29,041 bases of DNA from DATKYK01 sp034430255 (GTDB taxonomy: Bacteria > Chloroflexota > Dehalococcoidia > E44-bin15), in assembly GCA_034430255.1 (NCBI GenBank), contig DAOUEU010000015.1:1-29041 (forward strand). The letters are read 5' to 3'. A program made the translations under genes and the position numbers. Under the pieces are notes generated by a model. It worked only from the letters and a program-made list of their open reading frames with translations, ran no database searches and was not told the origin of the DNA. Shown here in pieces: positions 15,237-22,057 of the stretch. Position 1 is the first letter of the stretch, and every line of letters starts with the position of its first letter.

Positions 15237-16583
15237 ATGTATGAGGACACGATCGCTGCCCTTTCCACCCCCCTTGGCGAGGGCGGGATCGGCATCGTGC
15301 GCCTGAGCGGGGCCAGCGCTTTGGCAATCACCGAGAAGTTATTCCATCACCCGCTAAAAGACCGCCGTCTGGTCTACGGTCATATCATCGACCCTGCCAC
15401 AAAGGAGGTTGTGGATGAGGTGCTGGTCTCCTATATGGCAGCGCCCCATACCTATACCCGGGAGGATATCGTGGAGATCAACTGCCATGGTGGCCCCTCA
15501 CCACTACAGCGAGTCCTGGAGTTGGTGCTCAGGCACGGTGCCCGGATGGCGAATCCAGGGGAGTTTACCCTGAGGGCATTCCTGAATGGCAGGATAGACC
15601 TGGCTCAGGCGGAATCGGTCTTGGATGTGGTGCGTGCTAAGACATCAGCCAGCCTAAGGGTTGCCATACATGGTCTCGGGGGAAGCCTTTCCCAATCCCT
15701 CAAGTCAGTGCGTGCCGAGCTGATGAGCGTTCTCGCATACCTAACCGCCAGGATCGATTTCCCCGAAGATGATGTGGCAGAGCAGGAGATAATCCCTCCA
15801 CTGGAGAGGGCGCGCGAGATGCTCACGGAGCTCATCTCAAGCGCAGAGCAGGGGATCGTATATCGCCAGGGGGTAAGGACTGCCATTGTGGGGCGCCGTA
15901 ATGTGGGAAAATCGAGCCTCCTGAATCGCCTGCTCAGACAGAGCCGTGCCATCGTCAGCCCGGTACCGGGAACTACACGGGATACGGTGGAGGAAGTGGT
16001 GAACCTGAAGGGGGTGCCCTTCGTCCTTACCGATACTGCAGGCATGGTGCAGCGCAAGGGCCTGGTCGAGTCCCTGGGAGTAGCGCGCAGCCGCAAGGCC
16101 ATAGAGCAGGCAGATATCGTCCTGCTGGTGCTCGATGCCAGCACCCCCTTGCGAAGCTCCGATAGAGAGATCATCGCCCTTCTTTCAGAACTTTACGAGA
16201 AAGAGGTGCTGGTGGCAGCCAATAAGTGCGACCTGCCCCGGCGAGCCACCCTGGATAATCTCACCTGGAACACCGTCTCGGTATCAGCCCTCTCCGGTGA
16301 AGGGCTAGATAAGCTGGAGCAGATGATGGTGGATTGTGCCCTCGGGGGTAAGGTATACACTTCGGACGCCTTGCTGGTCTCCAATCCCCGCCACAAGGCC
16401 TGTCTGGAGCAGGCGGAGTATCATCTTGAGCAGGCACTATCGAGCACCGCTTCTCAGATGCCCGACGATTTCATCACCATCGACCTTACCGCTGCCCTGA
16501 ATGCTATGGGTGAGATCACCGGCGAGACGGTAAGCGAGGAGCTACTGGAGACCATCTTCGGCAATTTCTGCATCGGTAAATAG
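15237..16583 (+). CDS. mnmE: tRNA uridine-5-carboxymethylaminomethyl modification GTPase MnmE
   Basis: With MnmG it modifies U34 of tRNAs that read split codon boxes. The 448-residue protein has the formyl-THF-binding N-terminal domain (MYEDTIAALSTPLGEGGIGI), helical domain, and inserted G domain: P-loop GRRNVGKS (219-226), PGTTRD switch, DTAG (266-269), NKCD (329-332), and the obligatory C-terminal C-I-G-K (445-448). The family start MYxDTIAA fits ATG 15237. An upstream in-frame ATG at 15219 lies inside the predicted promoter. It is followed at 81 bases by a tRNA cluster with its own promoter, apt context for a tRNA modification enzyme. Confidence 0.95.
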   Translation: MYEDTIAALSTPLGEGGIGIVRLSGASALAITEKLFHHPLKDRRLVYGHIIDPATKEVVDEVLVSYMAAPHTYTREDIVEINCHGGPSPLQRVLELVLRHGARMANPGEFTLRAFLNGRIDLAQAESVLDVVRAKTSASLRVAIHGLGGSLSQSLKSVRAELMSVLAYLTARIDFPEDDVAEQEIIPPLERAREMLTELISSAEQGIVYRQGVRTAIVGRRNVGKSSLLNRLLRQSRAIVSPVPGTTRDTVEEVVNLKGVPFVLTDTAGMVQRKGLVESLGVARSRKAIEQADIVLLVLDASTPLRSSDREIIALLSELYEKEVLVAANKCDLPRRATLDNLTWNTVSVSALSGEGLDKLEQMMVDCALGGKVYTSDALLVSNPRHKACLEQAEYHLEQALSSTASQMPDDFITIDLTAALNAMGEITGETVSEELLETIFGNFCIGK

Positions 16584-16624
16584 CATCCGCAGGTGCTATG
16601 GCCTGCGCAGCGAGGGCGATTTCA

Positions 16625-16654
16625 TTGACATATAGCTTTGGCCTTTGCTATAAT
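16625..16654 (+). promoter_or_regulatory. Consensus promoter of the tRNA cluster
   Basis: Perfect TTGACA (16625-16630) and perfect TATAAT (16649-16654) 18 bases apart, ending ten bases before tRNA-Ala. This is the strongest promoter match in the window, as expected for stable RNA. Confidence 0.8.
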
Positions 16655-16664
16655 TTGGCACGCT

Positions 16665-16740
16665 GGGGATATAGCTCAGCCGGGAGAGCGCTGCGTTCGC
16701 ATCGCAGAGGTCGGGGGTTCGAATCCCCCTATCTCCACCA
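16665..16740 (+). tRNA. tRNA-Ala (anticodon CGC)
   Basis: Full cloverleaf: acceptor GGGGATA/TATCTCC, D arm GCTC/GAGC, anticodon stem CTGCG/CGCAG around TTCGCAT, T arm GGGGG-TTCGAAT-CCCCC, and an encoded CCA (16738-16740). Anticodon CGC reads GCG alanine codons. Confidence 0.95.
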
Positions 16741-16782
16741 TAAAAAGGTACATGGGGGCAGCAATCAATAAGGGTGATAAGA

Positions 16783-16858
16783 GCCCCTGTAGCTCAGAGG
16801 ATAGAGCAGCGGTTTCCTAAACCGCGTGTCGGGCGTTCGAGTCGCCCCAGGGGTACCA
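16783..16858 (+). tRNA. tRNA-Arg (anticodon CCT)
   Basis: Acceptor GCCCCTG/CAGGGGT, anticodon stem GCGGT/ACCGC around TTCCTAA, T arm GGGCG-TTCGAGT-CGCCC, encoded CCA. Anticodon CCT reads AGG. It lies 42 bases after tRNA-Ala. Confidence 0.95.
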
Positions 16859-17019
16859 TAAATATGCTAATATTATTGAGGGTTCTGAGTTATCCTGCTA
16901 AGTAAGTGCTATGGGACTGATAATATATAGTCCTGCGAGGGGCTGGCCAGATAGGATCCAGAAAAACGCGCAAACGCTGAGAGAGGAATAACTGGTAGTT
17001 ACAGTATATCGGAACATGG

Positions 17020-17047
17020 TTGCTCGGTTCTGCAAGTTAACTATGCT
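17020..17047 (+). promoter_or_regulatory. Possible second promoter within the tRNA cluster
   Basis: TTGCTC (17020-17025), 16-base spacer, TATGCT (17042-17047), 35 bases before tRNA-Trp. The 224-base gap before tRNA-Trp, the longest in the cluster, makes a second start plausible. The match is modest. Confidence 0.35.
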
Positions 17048-17082
17048 CTGGATGTAATTCAGACCGCAGGTAGAGCGGGAAG

Positions 17083-17159
17083 AGGGGTGTAGCTCAGTTG
17101 GCTAGAGCAGCGGTCTCCAAAACCGCAGGTCGGGGGTTCGAGTCCTCCCGCCCCTGCCA
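17083..17159 (+). tRNA. tRNA-Trp (anticodon CCA)
   Basis: Acceptor AGGGGTG/CGCCCCT, anticodon stem GCGGT/ACCGC around CTCCAAA, T arm GGGGG-TTCGAGT-CCTCC, encoded CCA. Anticodon CCA reads UGG. Confidence 0.95.
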
Positions 17160-17162
17160 GAT

Positions 17163-17246
17163 GCCGAGGTGGTGGAATCGGTAGACACGCCATCTTGAGG
17201 GGGTGGTGGGCGAAAGCCCGTAGGAGTTCAAATCTCCTCCTCGGCA
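17163..17246 (+). tRNA. tRNA-Leu (anticodon GAG)
   Basis: Class II tRNA: acceptor GCCGAGG/CCTCGGC, anticodon stem CCATC/GGTGG around TTGAGGG, a long variable arm (GGGC-GAAA-GCCC) and T arm AGGAG-TTCAAAT-CTCCT. It is the only tRNA here without an encoded CCA, so CCA must be added by nucleotidyltransferase. Three bases separate it from tRNA-Trp. Confidence 0.93.
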
Positions 17247-17249
17247 CTT

Positions 17250-17324
<75 letters not shown>

Positions 17325-17336
17325 GAGAACGATAAT

Positions 17337-17412
17337 GGCGACGTAGCCAAGTGGTTAAGGCGGGGGTCTGCAAAACCCCTATTCGGCGGTTCGAATCCGC
17401 CCGTCGCCTCCA
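17337..17412 (+). tRNA. tRNA-Cys (anticodon GCA)
   Basis: Acceptor GGCGACG/CGTCGCC, anticodon stem GGGGT/ACCCC around CTGCAAA, T arm GGCGG-TTCGAAT-CCGCC, encoded CCA (17410-17412). Last gene of the cluster, immediately before the accessory region. Confidence 0.95.
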
Positions 17413-17785
17413 TAAATAATACTATCTTCTCGGATATGCCGAAGACTAAAAATTTCAAACGAGTTGCCGGCCAACCTCGATCATCGCCCCCATCTTTTAA
17501 GATACCCCCGCAGTGGATCGTCGTACCAAAGTCCTGCCACCGACTGCAGCTTTGTCCAGACATGAAAGGCAAGAAGAAATGGCGGCGCTTATGGAAAGCA
17601 GTTTTTCTGGGGCTTGGCAAGCTTGTCCTCCGTATGGTAAAGGAAATAGAACGACAGAGGTGTATAGAAACCTGTTTGCCCATGAATGCGTTTGGAACCG
17701 GATCTCTATTTGGGCGATATCTACTGGGAGCTACCGATTCCGGGTAGTCCCCTGCGATCCTAACACGCTGAAGTGTTAACCAGGT
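17413..17785. other. Gap after the tRNA cluster without a recognisable gene
   Basis: A plus-strand frame from ATG 17437 to 17747 would give a very basic protein (MKGKKKWRRLWKAVF is typical), and a second frame from 17513 to 17779 is also open, but neither resembles a family I know and neither has a ribosome-binding site. They may be degraded remains of something inserted next to tRNA-Cys. No direct repeat of the tRNA-Cys 3' end was found further on in the window. Confidence 0.4.
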
Positions 17786-18001
17786 CTATTCTTCCTGTGA
17801 TTCCACCACTTCATACCAATAGACAACCGTTCGTCGACTGAGCAGTCTCAAGAGCCTGTTTGCGGCCACTGGCAAATAGAACCCCAATGTTATGAGACTG
17901 AAAAAGAGTGTCTTTATATACCAGTACAGGAGCTCTCGACTTTGCGCCGTATATACAACCTTTGTTGTTTGCCTTAATACTTGATCCTGAGTCGCCTTCA
18001 T
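17786..18001 (-). CDS. Small DUF898-like membrane protein
   Basis: A 71-residue protein preceded by an excellent AAGGAGG seven bases before ATG 18001. One long hydrophobic stretch (LLYWYIKTLFFSLITLGFYL, residues 25-44) with the aromatic-rich LYWYIKTLFFSLITLGFY pattern recalls DUF898/YjgN-type membrane proteins, which is only a weak resemblance. The C-terminus is charged (RLLRLLSRRTVVYWYEVVESQEE). Its mRNA leader is a copy of the promoter-hairpin-terminator module also found before two CFI-box genes, so it is likely controlled with them. Function unknown; a role in membrane handling of the exported proteins is a guess. Confidence 0.65.
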   Translation of the reverse strand: MKATQDQVLRQTTKVVYTAQSRELLYWYIKTLFFSLITLGFYLPVAANRLLRLLSRRTVVYWYEVVESQEE

Positions 18002-18093
18002 TGTTTAACCTCCTTAAATAGACTATTAGCCCTACTTAAAAATCTGGTTCAGGATGTATGTAACTGGGATGGCGCGGAACCTATATATCAAAA

Positions 18094-18130
18094 ACCTCAA
18101 GCGACAGGCTTCCACACCCCGCTCAAAGGT
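18094..18130 (-). terminator. Leader terminator before the DUF898-like gene
   Basis: On the minus strand an ACCT/AGGT-closed hairpin (18130-18094) followed by TTTTTGAT. It stands between the leader RNA copy and the coding region, 92 bases before the ATG, so it is a readthrough-controlled terminator rather than a gene end. Confidence 0.65.
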
Positions 18131-18284
18131 CTATTTTTAGATAGAGCAGTGGGTCGCCGTTATTCCTGAGCCGATATATTCTTTTTTGTGTGAGTCCTCA
18201 GTTTTGCCCGTTTATGACTGTTGCCATCGGAAGGAAACGCCTCTGGTAATGATAACTCGCTGAGCAATTGGATGGCAACCCATT
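18131..18284 (-). ncRNA. Candidate structured leader RNA, copy 1
   Basis: From a predicted start near 18284 the RNA opens with a perfect 9-bp stem GTTGCCATC/GATGGCAAC (18271-18279 with 18220-18228). The conserved core starts with GGGCAAAAC (18209-18201) and contains CTGAG (18201-18197) and CTCAG (18170-18166), able to form a pseudoknot-like 5-bp helix. A terminator follows. The core closely matches copy 3 at 28230-28299, but its outer and inner helices pair poorly here, so this copy may be divergent or decaying. Confidence 0.5.
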
Positions 18285-18290
18285 TGCTAA

Positions 18291-18353
18291 ATTATATAGC
18301 AAACTGCGCCATTTGTCTGTCGGGAAAGCCTGTATTCTTGTGTGGGGAAACCT
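18291..18353 (-). promoter_or_regulatory. Promoter with two upstream direct repeats, copy 1
   Basis: Minus strand: CAGACA (18319-18314), 17-base spacer, perfect TATAAT (18296-18291). Just upstream of the -35 are two copies of an AGGnTTTCCC-type site (CC positions 18329-18330 and 18351-18352 on the plus strand), 22 bases apart, i.e. two helical turns. Same layout as at 28354-28442, suggesting a common activator. Confidence 0.5.
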
Positions 18354-18371
18354 TAGTAAACACGTAACCTC

Positions 18372-18476
18372 AAGCCCCCGCCTGCTCCAGCGATCCCCCA
18401 CAAAATAAGCGATAGTGCCCATTACTAGAAGGAGCACTATCGCCATGACCATTATGGAAGCGCTTGAGTCCCGCAC
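18372..18476 (-). CDS. Possible small membrane peptide (fragment)
   Basis: From GTG 18476 the minus strand encodes MRDSSASIMVMAIVLLLVMG then TIAYFVGDRWSRRGLE, a convincing single transmembrane segment followed by basic residues. The frame stays open to 18198, but the rest runs through the promoter and leader of the DUF898-like gene and does not look protein-like, so only the N-terminal part may be meaningful; the end given here is arbitrary. No clear ribosome-binding site. Probably a gene remnant. Confidence 0.2.
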
Positions 18477-18582
18477 TCCCTAGATTCTCTACATTATAAT
18501 CCTACTGCGCTGCGCAAATGATATAAACCCCGCTGCGAGCGCTGCCTCTATTCTAAAAAGCACGCTATAGAAAGCCTGTGCC

Positions 18583-19440
18583 TTAATCTCGCCAGAGGGC
18601 CCCCGTTGCTTCGACTAACGAAGCAATCGGGTCGACCAAGAGCTCCCTCACCAGAGTCCTTAACACATTATTCTCTGATATAAAGTCGGCTACCGGAGGG
18701 CTGGTCTTGTAGTACCACTCCACAAGCTGAGAGCCCACTGCGCTTTCCAGCAGCACCTCATCTCGGAATGCCCTTAATATATCGATTTCCGCAGCACTCG
18801 ATGTACCGTAGGCTGCAGTGGCAATGAAGCAGCCACCGCCGCCATCATCAACGGATTCGTCAGCGTAGATGGCATAGATATAACTACCGTAGCTACTATG
18901 TCCATCTGGGGCATCCTGCACGACCCAGCCATACTCATCAGGCCCATATGTGTAATGTGGCCAAACTGAGCCAGGTATCCCGGGTGCAGAGACTGCTGCC
19001 GGTCCTCCCGTAAGATAGAACCCACCTCCCAGCACGACTTTACCTGCTGGGACACCCCAGCCACCCCATCCGCCATCACTATAGTTCAGAGGGTTTGAAG
19101 TGACGACCCCGTAGCCGTCGGGTTCGTCAGCGTAGATGGCGTATACTACAATAGTGTTAGGATCTCCGCCTGTGGCGTCCTGCACGCGCCAGCCAGATGT
19201 CCCGTCGGGTGTAGAGGCTGCTACAGAATCGGTGGCATAGAACCCACCTCCCAGCACGACTTTACCTGCTGGGACAGACCAGCTAGCCCATCCGCCATCA
19301 CCAGGGGACTGATCGCCTGAAATGGCGACCCCGTAGCCCGACAACGGAGTACCAGCTGCTGCCGCCGGCATCGCTGTCATCAAGCTAAAGCTAAATACCA
19401 GCACCAATGCTAACGTTATATAAAATATCCTCGCTTTCAC
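18583..19440 (-). CDS. Exported CFI-box protein A with duplicated ectodomain
   Basis: A 285-residue protein: signal peptide (1-29, MKARIFYITLALVLVFSFSL...AAAA), an ectodomain of two tandem repeats (about 36-105 and 110-195) each containing GGW..W.VPAGKVVLGGGFY and ending in W.VQDA...YAIYADE, and a C-terminal CFI-box module from Cys204 (GGCFIATAAYGTSSAAEIDI). The ectodomain fold is not recognised; the repeats are probably beta-rich. The module end is the most divergent of the set (ASLVEATGALWRD instead of SVATFTQGIWGK). GTG start, with AGAAGGGGGG upstream. It is the last array gene; the only terminator candidate is a weak GCAC/GTGC hairpin with TTTTT about 20 bases past the stop. Confidence 0.85.
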   Translation of the reverse strand: MKARIFYITLALVLVFSFSLMTAMPAAAAGTPLSGYGVAISGDQSPGDGGWASWSVPAGKVVLGGGFYATDSVAASTPDGTSGWRVQDATGGDPNTIVVYAIYADEPDGYGVVTSNPLNYSDGGWGGWGVPAGKVVLGGGFYLTGGPAAVSAPGIPGSVWPHYTYGPDEYGWVVQDAPDGHSSYGSYIYAIYADESVDDGGGGCFIATAAYGTSSAAEIDILRAFRDEVLLESAVGSQLVEWYYKTSPPVADFISENNVLRTLVRELLVDPIASLVEATGALWRD

Positions 19441-19598
19441 TCTGTCACCCCCCTTCTACTTTTAAACTGAATCGACTCCACACTAACTCGCTGAAATTCG
19501 CTGTTTATCCTTGTTTTAATTCCTCCACCCCATCTACCCCCCTTTAAGCTCTTGAGGCTAAAGCAGCATTAACGGCTTTTCTATACGATGCCAGTCAG
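19441..19598 (-). repeat. Array spacer, long type (before gene A)
   Basis: 158 bases between genes B and A. The 3' part holds a diverged copy of the shared 5' box (CAGTTTAAAAGTAGAAGG plus start); the 5' part holds the shared segment GGCATCGT...AAAAGCCGTTAATG...AGCCTCAAGAGCT seen also before C, E and F. Confidence 0.55.
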
Positions 19599-20810
19599 CT
19601 ATTTCCCCCAAATACCCTGTGTGAATGTGGCAATACTCACAACGGGGTCGATCACCAGCTCCCTCACTAAAGTCTTTAACACATCATTCTCTGATATAAA
19701 ATCGGCTACCGGGGGGCTGGTCTGGTAGTAAAACTCCACGAGCTGAGAGCCCAATGTGCTTTCCAGCAGCACCTCATCCCTGAAGGCCCGTAACACATCG
19801 ATCTCCGCAGCGCTCGCTGTGCCATAGGCAGCGGTTGCAATGAAGCAGGCGCCGCCACCACCTTCTTGGTCTTGCCATGGCTCGTACTTCACCTTGTTGC
19901 TGACTGGGACGCCCTGACCAAGGGGGTTGTACCAGCCACCTGTTGCCGTGTCATCTGAGCCATCATAAGGTCCTGTGGCATGTCCCCACCAGTTGTCCAT
20001 GGCATCGATTACTTGAGCGGAACCGTAGTCGCTGAAGTAGTTGTTAATCCCAGCGTTATTGCTGAGATCGAAGTTATTGTTGTGTGCCTGGACATTGGTG
20101 CCAACGGCCGAAGACCCAAATGCTTCCCACGTGTTGCCGCTGAAGTCGTTGTGCTGAATGCTCACATTGTTCAATCCATCTGAACCAAGACCGACAAAGT
20201 TGTCGTGGAAGTCATTACCTGTAACCTCAAGGTCGTTGTCGCTGGACGGATTGACGTAAATACCACTCATCCAGTTTGTGAACTCGTTATCGCTGACAAC
20301 GATGTTGGATGTGCTGGAGCTGAATTCGATACCACGTGCGCTAACGCCAATCCCGGGTCCATATACTACGTTGTTGGAGATAGTATGCCCACTGGTACCA
20401 CCATTGATATAGATGCCTGAAGATCCAGTACTATTGATCCTAAAACCATCGATAACCACATTGTTGGATTGAATCGTAATAGATCCGATGATGATCGACT
20501 CGGACCCTCTGGTTTCAGGATTGGCGCCGGCAGATTTTCCTTCATTGGCACCTCGCAGGGTCAGGTTCGCTACGCTGACGATTACATTCTCATTATACGT
20601 CCCCGCTGCTACGACGATTGTATCGCCAGAACCAGCGGCATCAACAGCTGCCTGGATGGTAGTGTAGCATGGTATATTGCCGCCACAGCTACCATCGGGG
20701 TTAACGTAGCGGGTGGTCGCTGCCATCGCCGGGCTTGCGGGCACTATCACCGCCGCCAGTGATAACGACAGCACGAGTGCTAATGCTATATACACTATCT
20801 TCGCTTTCAC
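19599..20810 (-). CDS. Exported CFI-box protein B with parallel beta-helix ectodomain
   Basis: 403 residues. Signal peptide 1-30 (ending ASPAMA). Residues 33-315 form a right-handed parallel beta-helix of the pectate-lyase/NosD type: the entry motif RYVNPDGS...YTTIQAAVDAAGSGDTIVVAAGTY is the usual start of such domains, followed by many N-rich coils (GIYINGGTSGHTISNNVVYG, GIEFSSSTSNIVVSDNEF) and the terminal DNWWG.ATGP motif. No catalytic residues of a lyase are evident, so carbohydrate or surface binding is more likely than cleavage. The CFI-box module starts at Cys322 and is 82 residues. GTG start, GGAGG seven bases upstream. Only 75 bases from gene C, so co-transcribed. Confidence 0.9.
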   Translation of the reverse strand: MKAKIVYIALALVLSLSLAAVIVPASPAMAATTRYVNPDGSCGGNIPCYTTIQAAVDAAGSGDTIVVAAGTYNENVIVSVANLTLRGANEGKSAGANPETRGSESIIIGSITIQSNNVVIDGFRINSTGSSGIYINGGTSGHTISNNVVYGPGIGVSARGIEFSSSTSNIVVSDNEFTNWMSGIYVNPSSDNDLEVTGNDFHDNFVGLGSDGLNNVSIQHNDFSGNTWEAFGSSAVGTNVQAHNNNFDLSNNAGINNYFSDYGSAQVIDAMDNWWGHATGPYDGSDDTATGGWYNPLGQGVPVSNKVKYEPWQDQEGGGGACFIATAAYGTASAAEIDVLRAFRDEVLLESTLGSQLVEFYYQTSPPVADFISENDVLKTLVRELVIDPVVSIATFTQGIWGK

Positions 20811-20885
20811 TTTTTCACCTCCTTCTACTTTGAAATTTATATGAAGCTAGCTTAATTAGCTTAAACTATCTGCATCGTCTTTGTT
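20811..20885 (-). repeat. Array spacer, short type (before gene B)
   Basis: 75 bases. Contains GGGACAGAGGATTAAAAC after the gene C stop region and then the shared 5' box TTAAGCTAATTAAGCTAGCT...AAATTTCAAAGTAGAAGG leading to the GTG start. The same arrangement precedes gene D. Confidence 0.6.
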
Positions 20886-21905
20886 TTAATCCTCTGTCCC
20901 CTCGGTTATCCCCCCCCAAATACCCTGTGTGAATGTGGCAACACTCACCATGGGGTCGATCACCAGTTCCCTCACAATGGTCCTCAAAAGGCTGTTTTCC
21001 GATATGAAATCGGCTACCGGAGGGCTGGTCTGGTAGTACCACTCCACCAGTTGAGAGCCCACTGTGCTTTCCAGCAGCACCTCATCCCTGAACGCACGTA
21101 ACACATTGATCTCCGCAGCACTCGATGTGCCGTAGGCTGCTGTGGCGATGAAGCAGCCCCCTTCTCCGGGGGCAGCAGCTGGCGTCAGGGTTACGTCGTA
21201 TTGATCACCTCCCAGTGTAGTCACCTGTACGGCAAATCCTGATAATTGGAGCGGGATTACCTCGCTACCCCAGCTCCAATCCATGTCCCAAGCTTGAGCT
21301 CCACCGCCATTAGCAGCAGCGTCACCGGGATATAGTGGACTACCGCCGGTTTTGTAATGACCCGTATCATCTTCCGACGCATACATGGTGCTCCAGTTCA
21401 TGTTGCCTGACATCGGGGTTGGATTTCCGTTACCCAGAGTGCCACCGTTATACCTCAAATACCAATGGGTAGATGTGAGTTCTAACTCGTAGTTACACCA
21501 GTCAGCAGTGTCAGGATCATAATAAGTGCCCCAAGGTCCGCCCGCTTCAATGGCATCATGGTCGCTACCTACGGGAATGGTTTGCGTACCGCCGATGTCG
21601 TGGAAATAGGCATTTCCACTTGCGTTCGCGTAAACATCAAAACCGCCTTCAGGAGCAGGATCACAGGGATTAGGAGAAGGGTCTCGACTTGCGTATCCCG
21701 TGCCACCCACGGCCCAATAAGTCCCTTTCGTCGCGGCTATGGTGCCAGCGTATGTTCCATCGCCGTTATCAGTTAGAGCGCCTTGGAAATGAATTGTAGC
21801 AGACTCAACATTGTTATTGTAAGCCATAGCTGGCACTGCCATCATCAGGCTGAGGCTCAACGCCAACATCAGCGCCACCGTCAAATGGACTATCTTCGCT
21901 TTCAC
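20886..21905 (-). CDS. Exported CFI-box protein C, unknown ectodomain
   Basis: 339 residues: signal peptide 1-28, an ectodomain at about 29-248 rich in Gly, Tyr, Asn and Trp (IHFQGALTDNGDGTYAGTI, TGTIPV-type loops, WYLRYNGGT, VTTLGGDQYDVTLTPA) that looks beta-sandwich-like but is not recognised, and the CFI-box module from Cys251. Unlike its sisters, which stop after W-G-K, it reads through eight G residues and ends WGGITEGTED, making the module 89 residues. The extra residues correspond to the normally untranslated sequence after the stop, so this is an indel product. GTG start with AAAGGGGG. Confidence 0.85.
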   Translation of the reverse strand: MKAKIVHLTVALMLALSLSLMMAVPAMAYNNNVESATIHFQGALTDNGDGTYAGTIAATKGTYWAVGGTGYASRDPSPNPCDPAPEGGFDVYANASGNAYFHDIGGTQTIPVGSDHDAIEAGGPWGTYYDPDTADWCNYELELTSTHWYLRYNGGTLGNGNPTPMSGNMNWSTMYASEDDTGHYKTGGSPLYPGDAAANGGGAQAWDMDWSWGSEVIPLQLSGFAVQVTTLGGDQYDVTLTPAAAPGEGGCFIATAAYGTSSAAEINVLRAFRDEVLLESTVGSQLVEWYYQTSPPVADFISENSLLRTIVRELVIDPMVSVATFTQGIWGGITEGTED

Positions 21906-22057
21906 TTTTTCACCCCCTTTCTACTTTCGAAATCTATATGTAGCCAGCTTAATTAGCTTAAACTTGCTGAATGTCATTATTTTTTATTCTTACACCCCTT
22001 CTACAGCTCTTTAGGCTGAATCACCATTAACGGCTTTTCTATAACGATGCCCCTCGT
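21906..22057 (-). repeat. Array spacer, long type (before gene C)
   Basis: 152 bases between D and C with the shared GGCATCGTTATAGAAAAGCC segment, GTTAATGGTGATTCAGCCT, and the 5' box AGCTAATTAAGCTGGCT...AAAGTAGAAAGGGGG. Confidence 0.6.

Noticed and set aside
17413..18582. Genomic-island boundary with tRNA-Cys as attachment site
   Set aside because: The accessory region starts right after tRNA-Cys, but no integrase gene and no repeat of the tRNA 3' end were found in the window.
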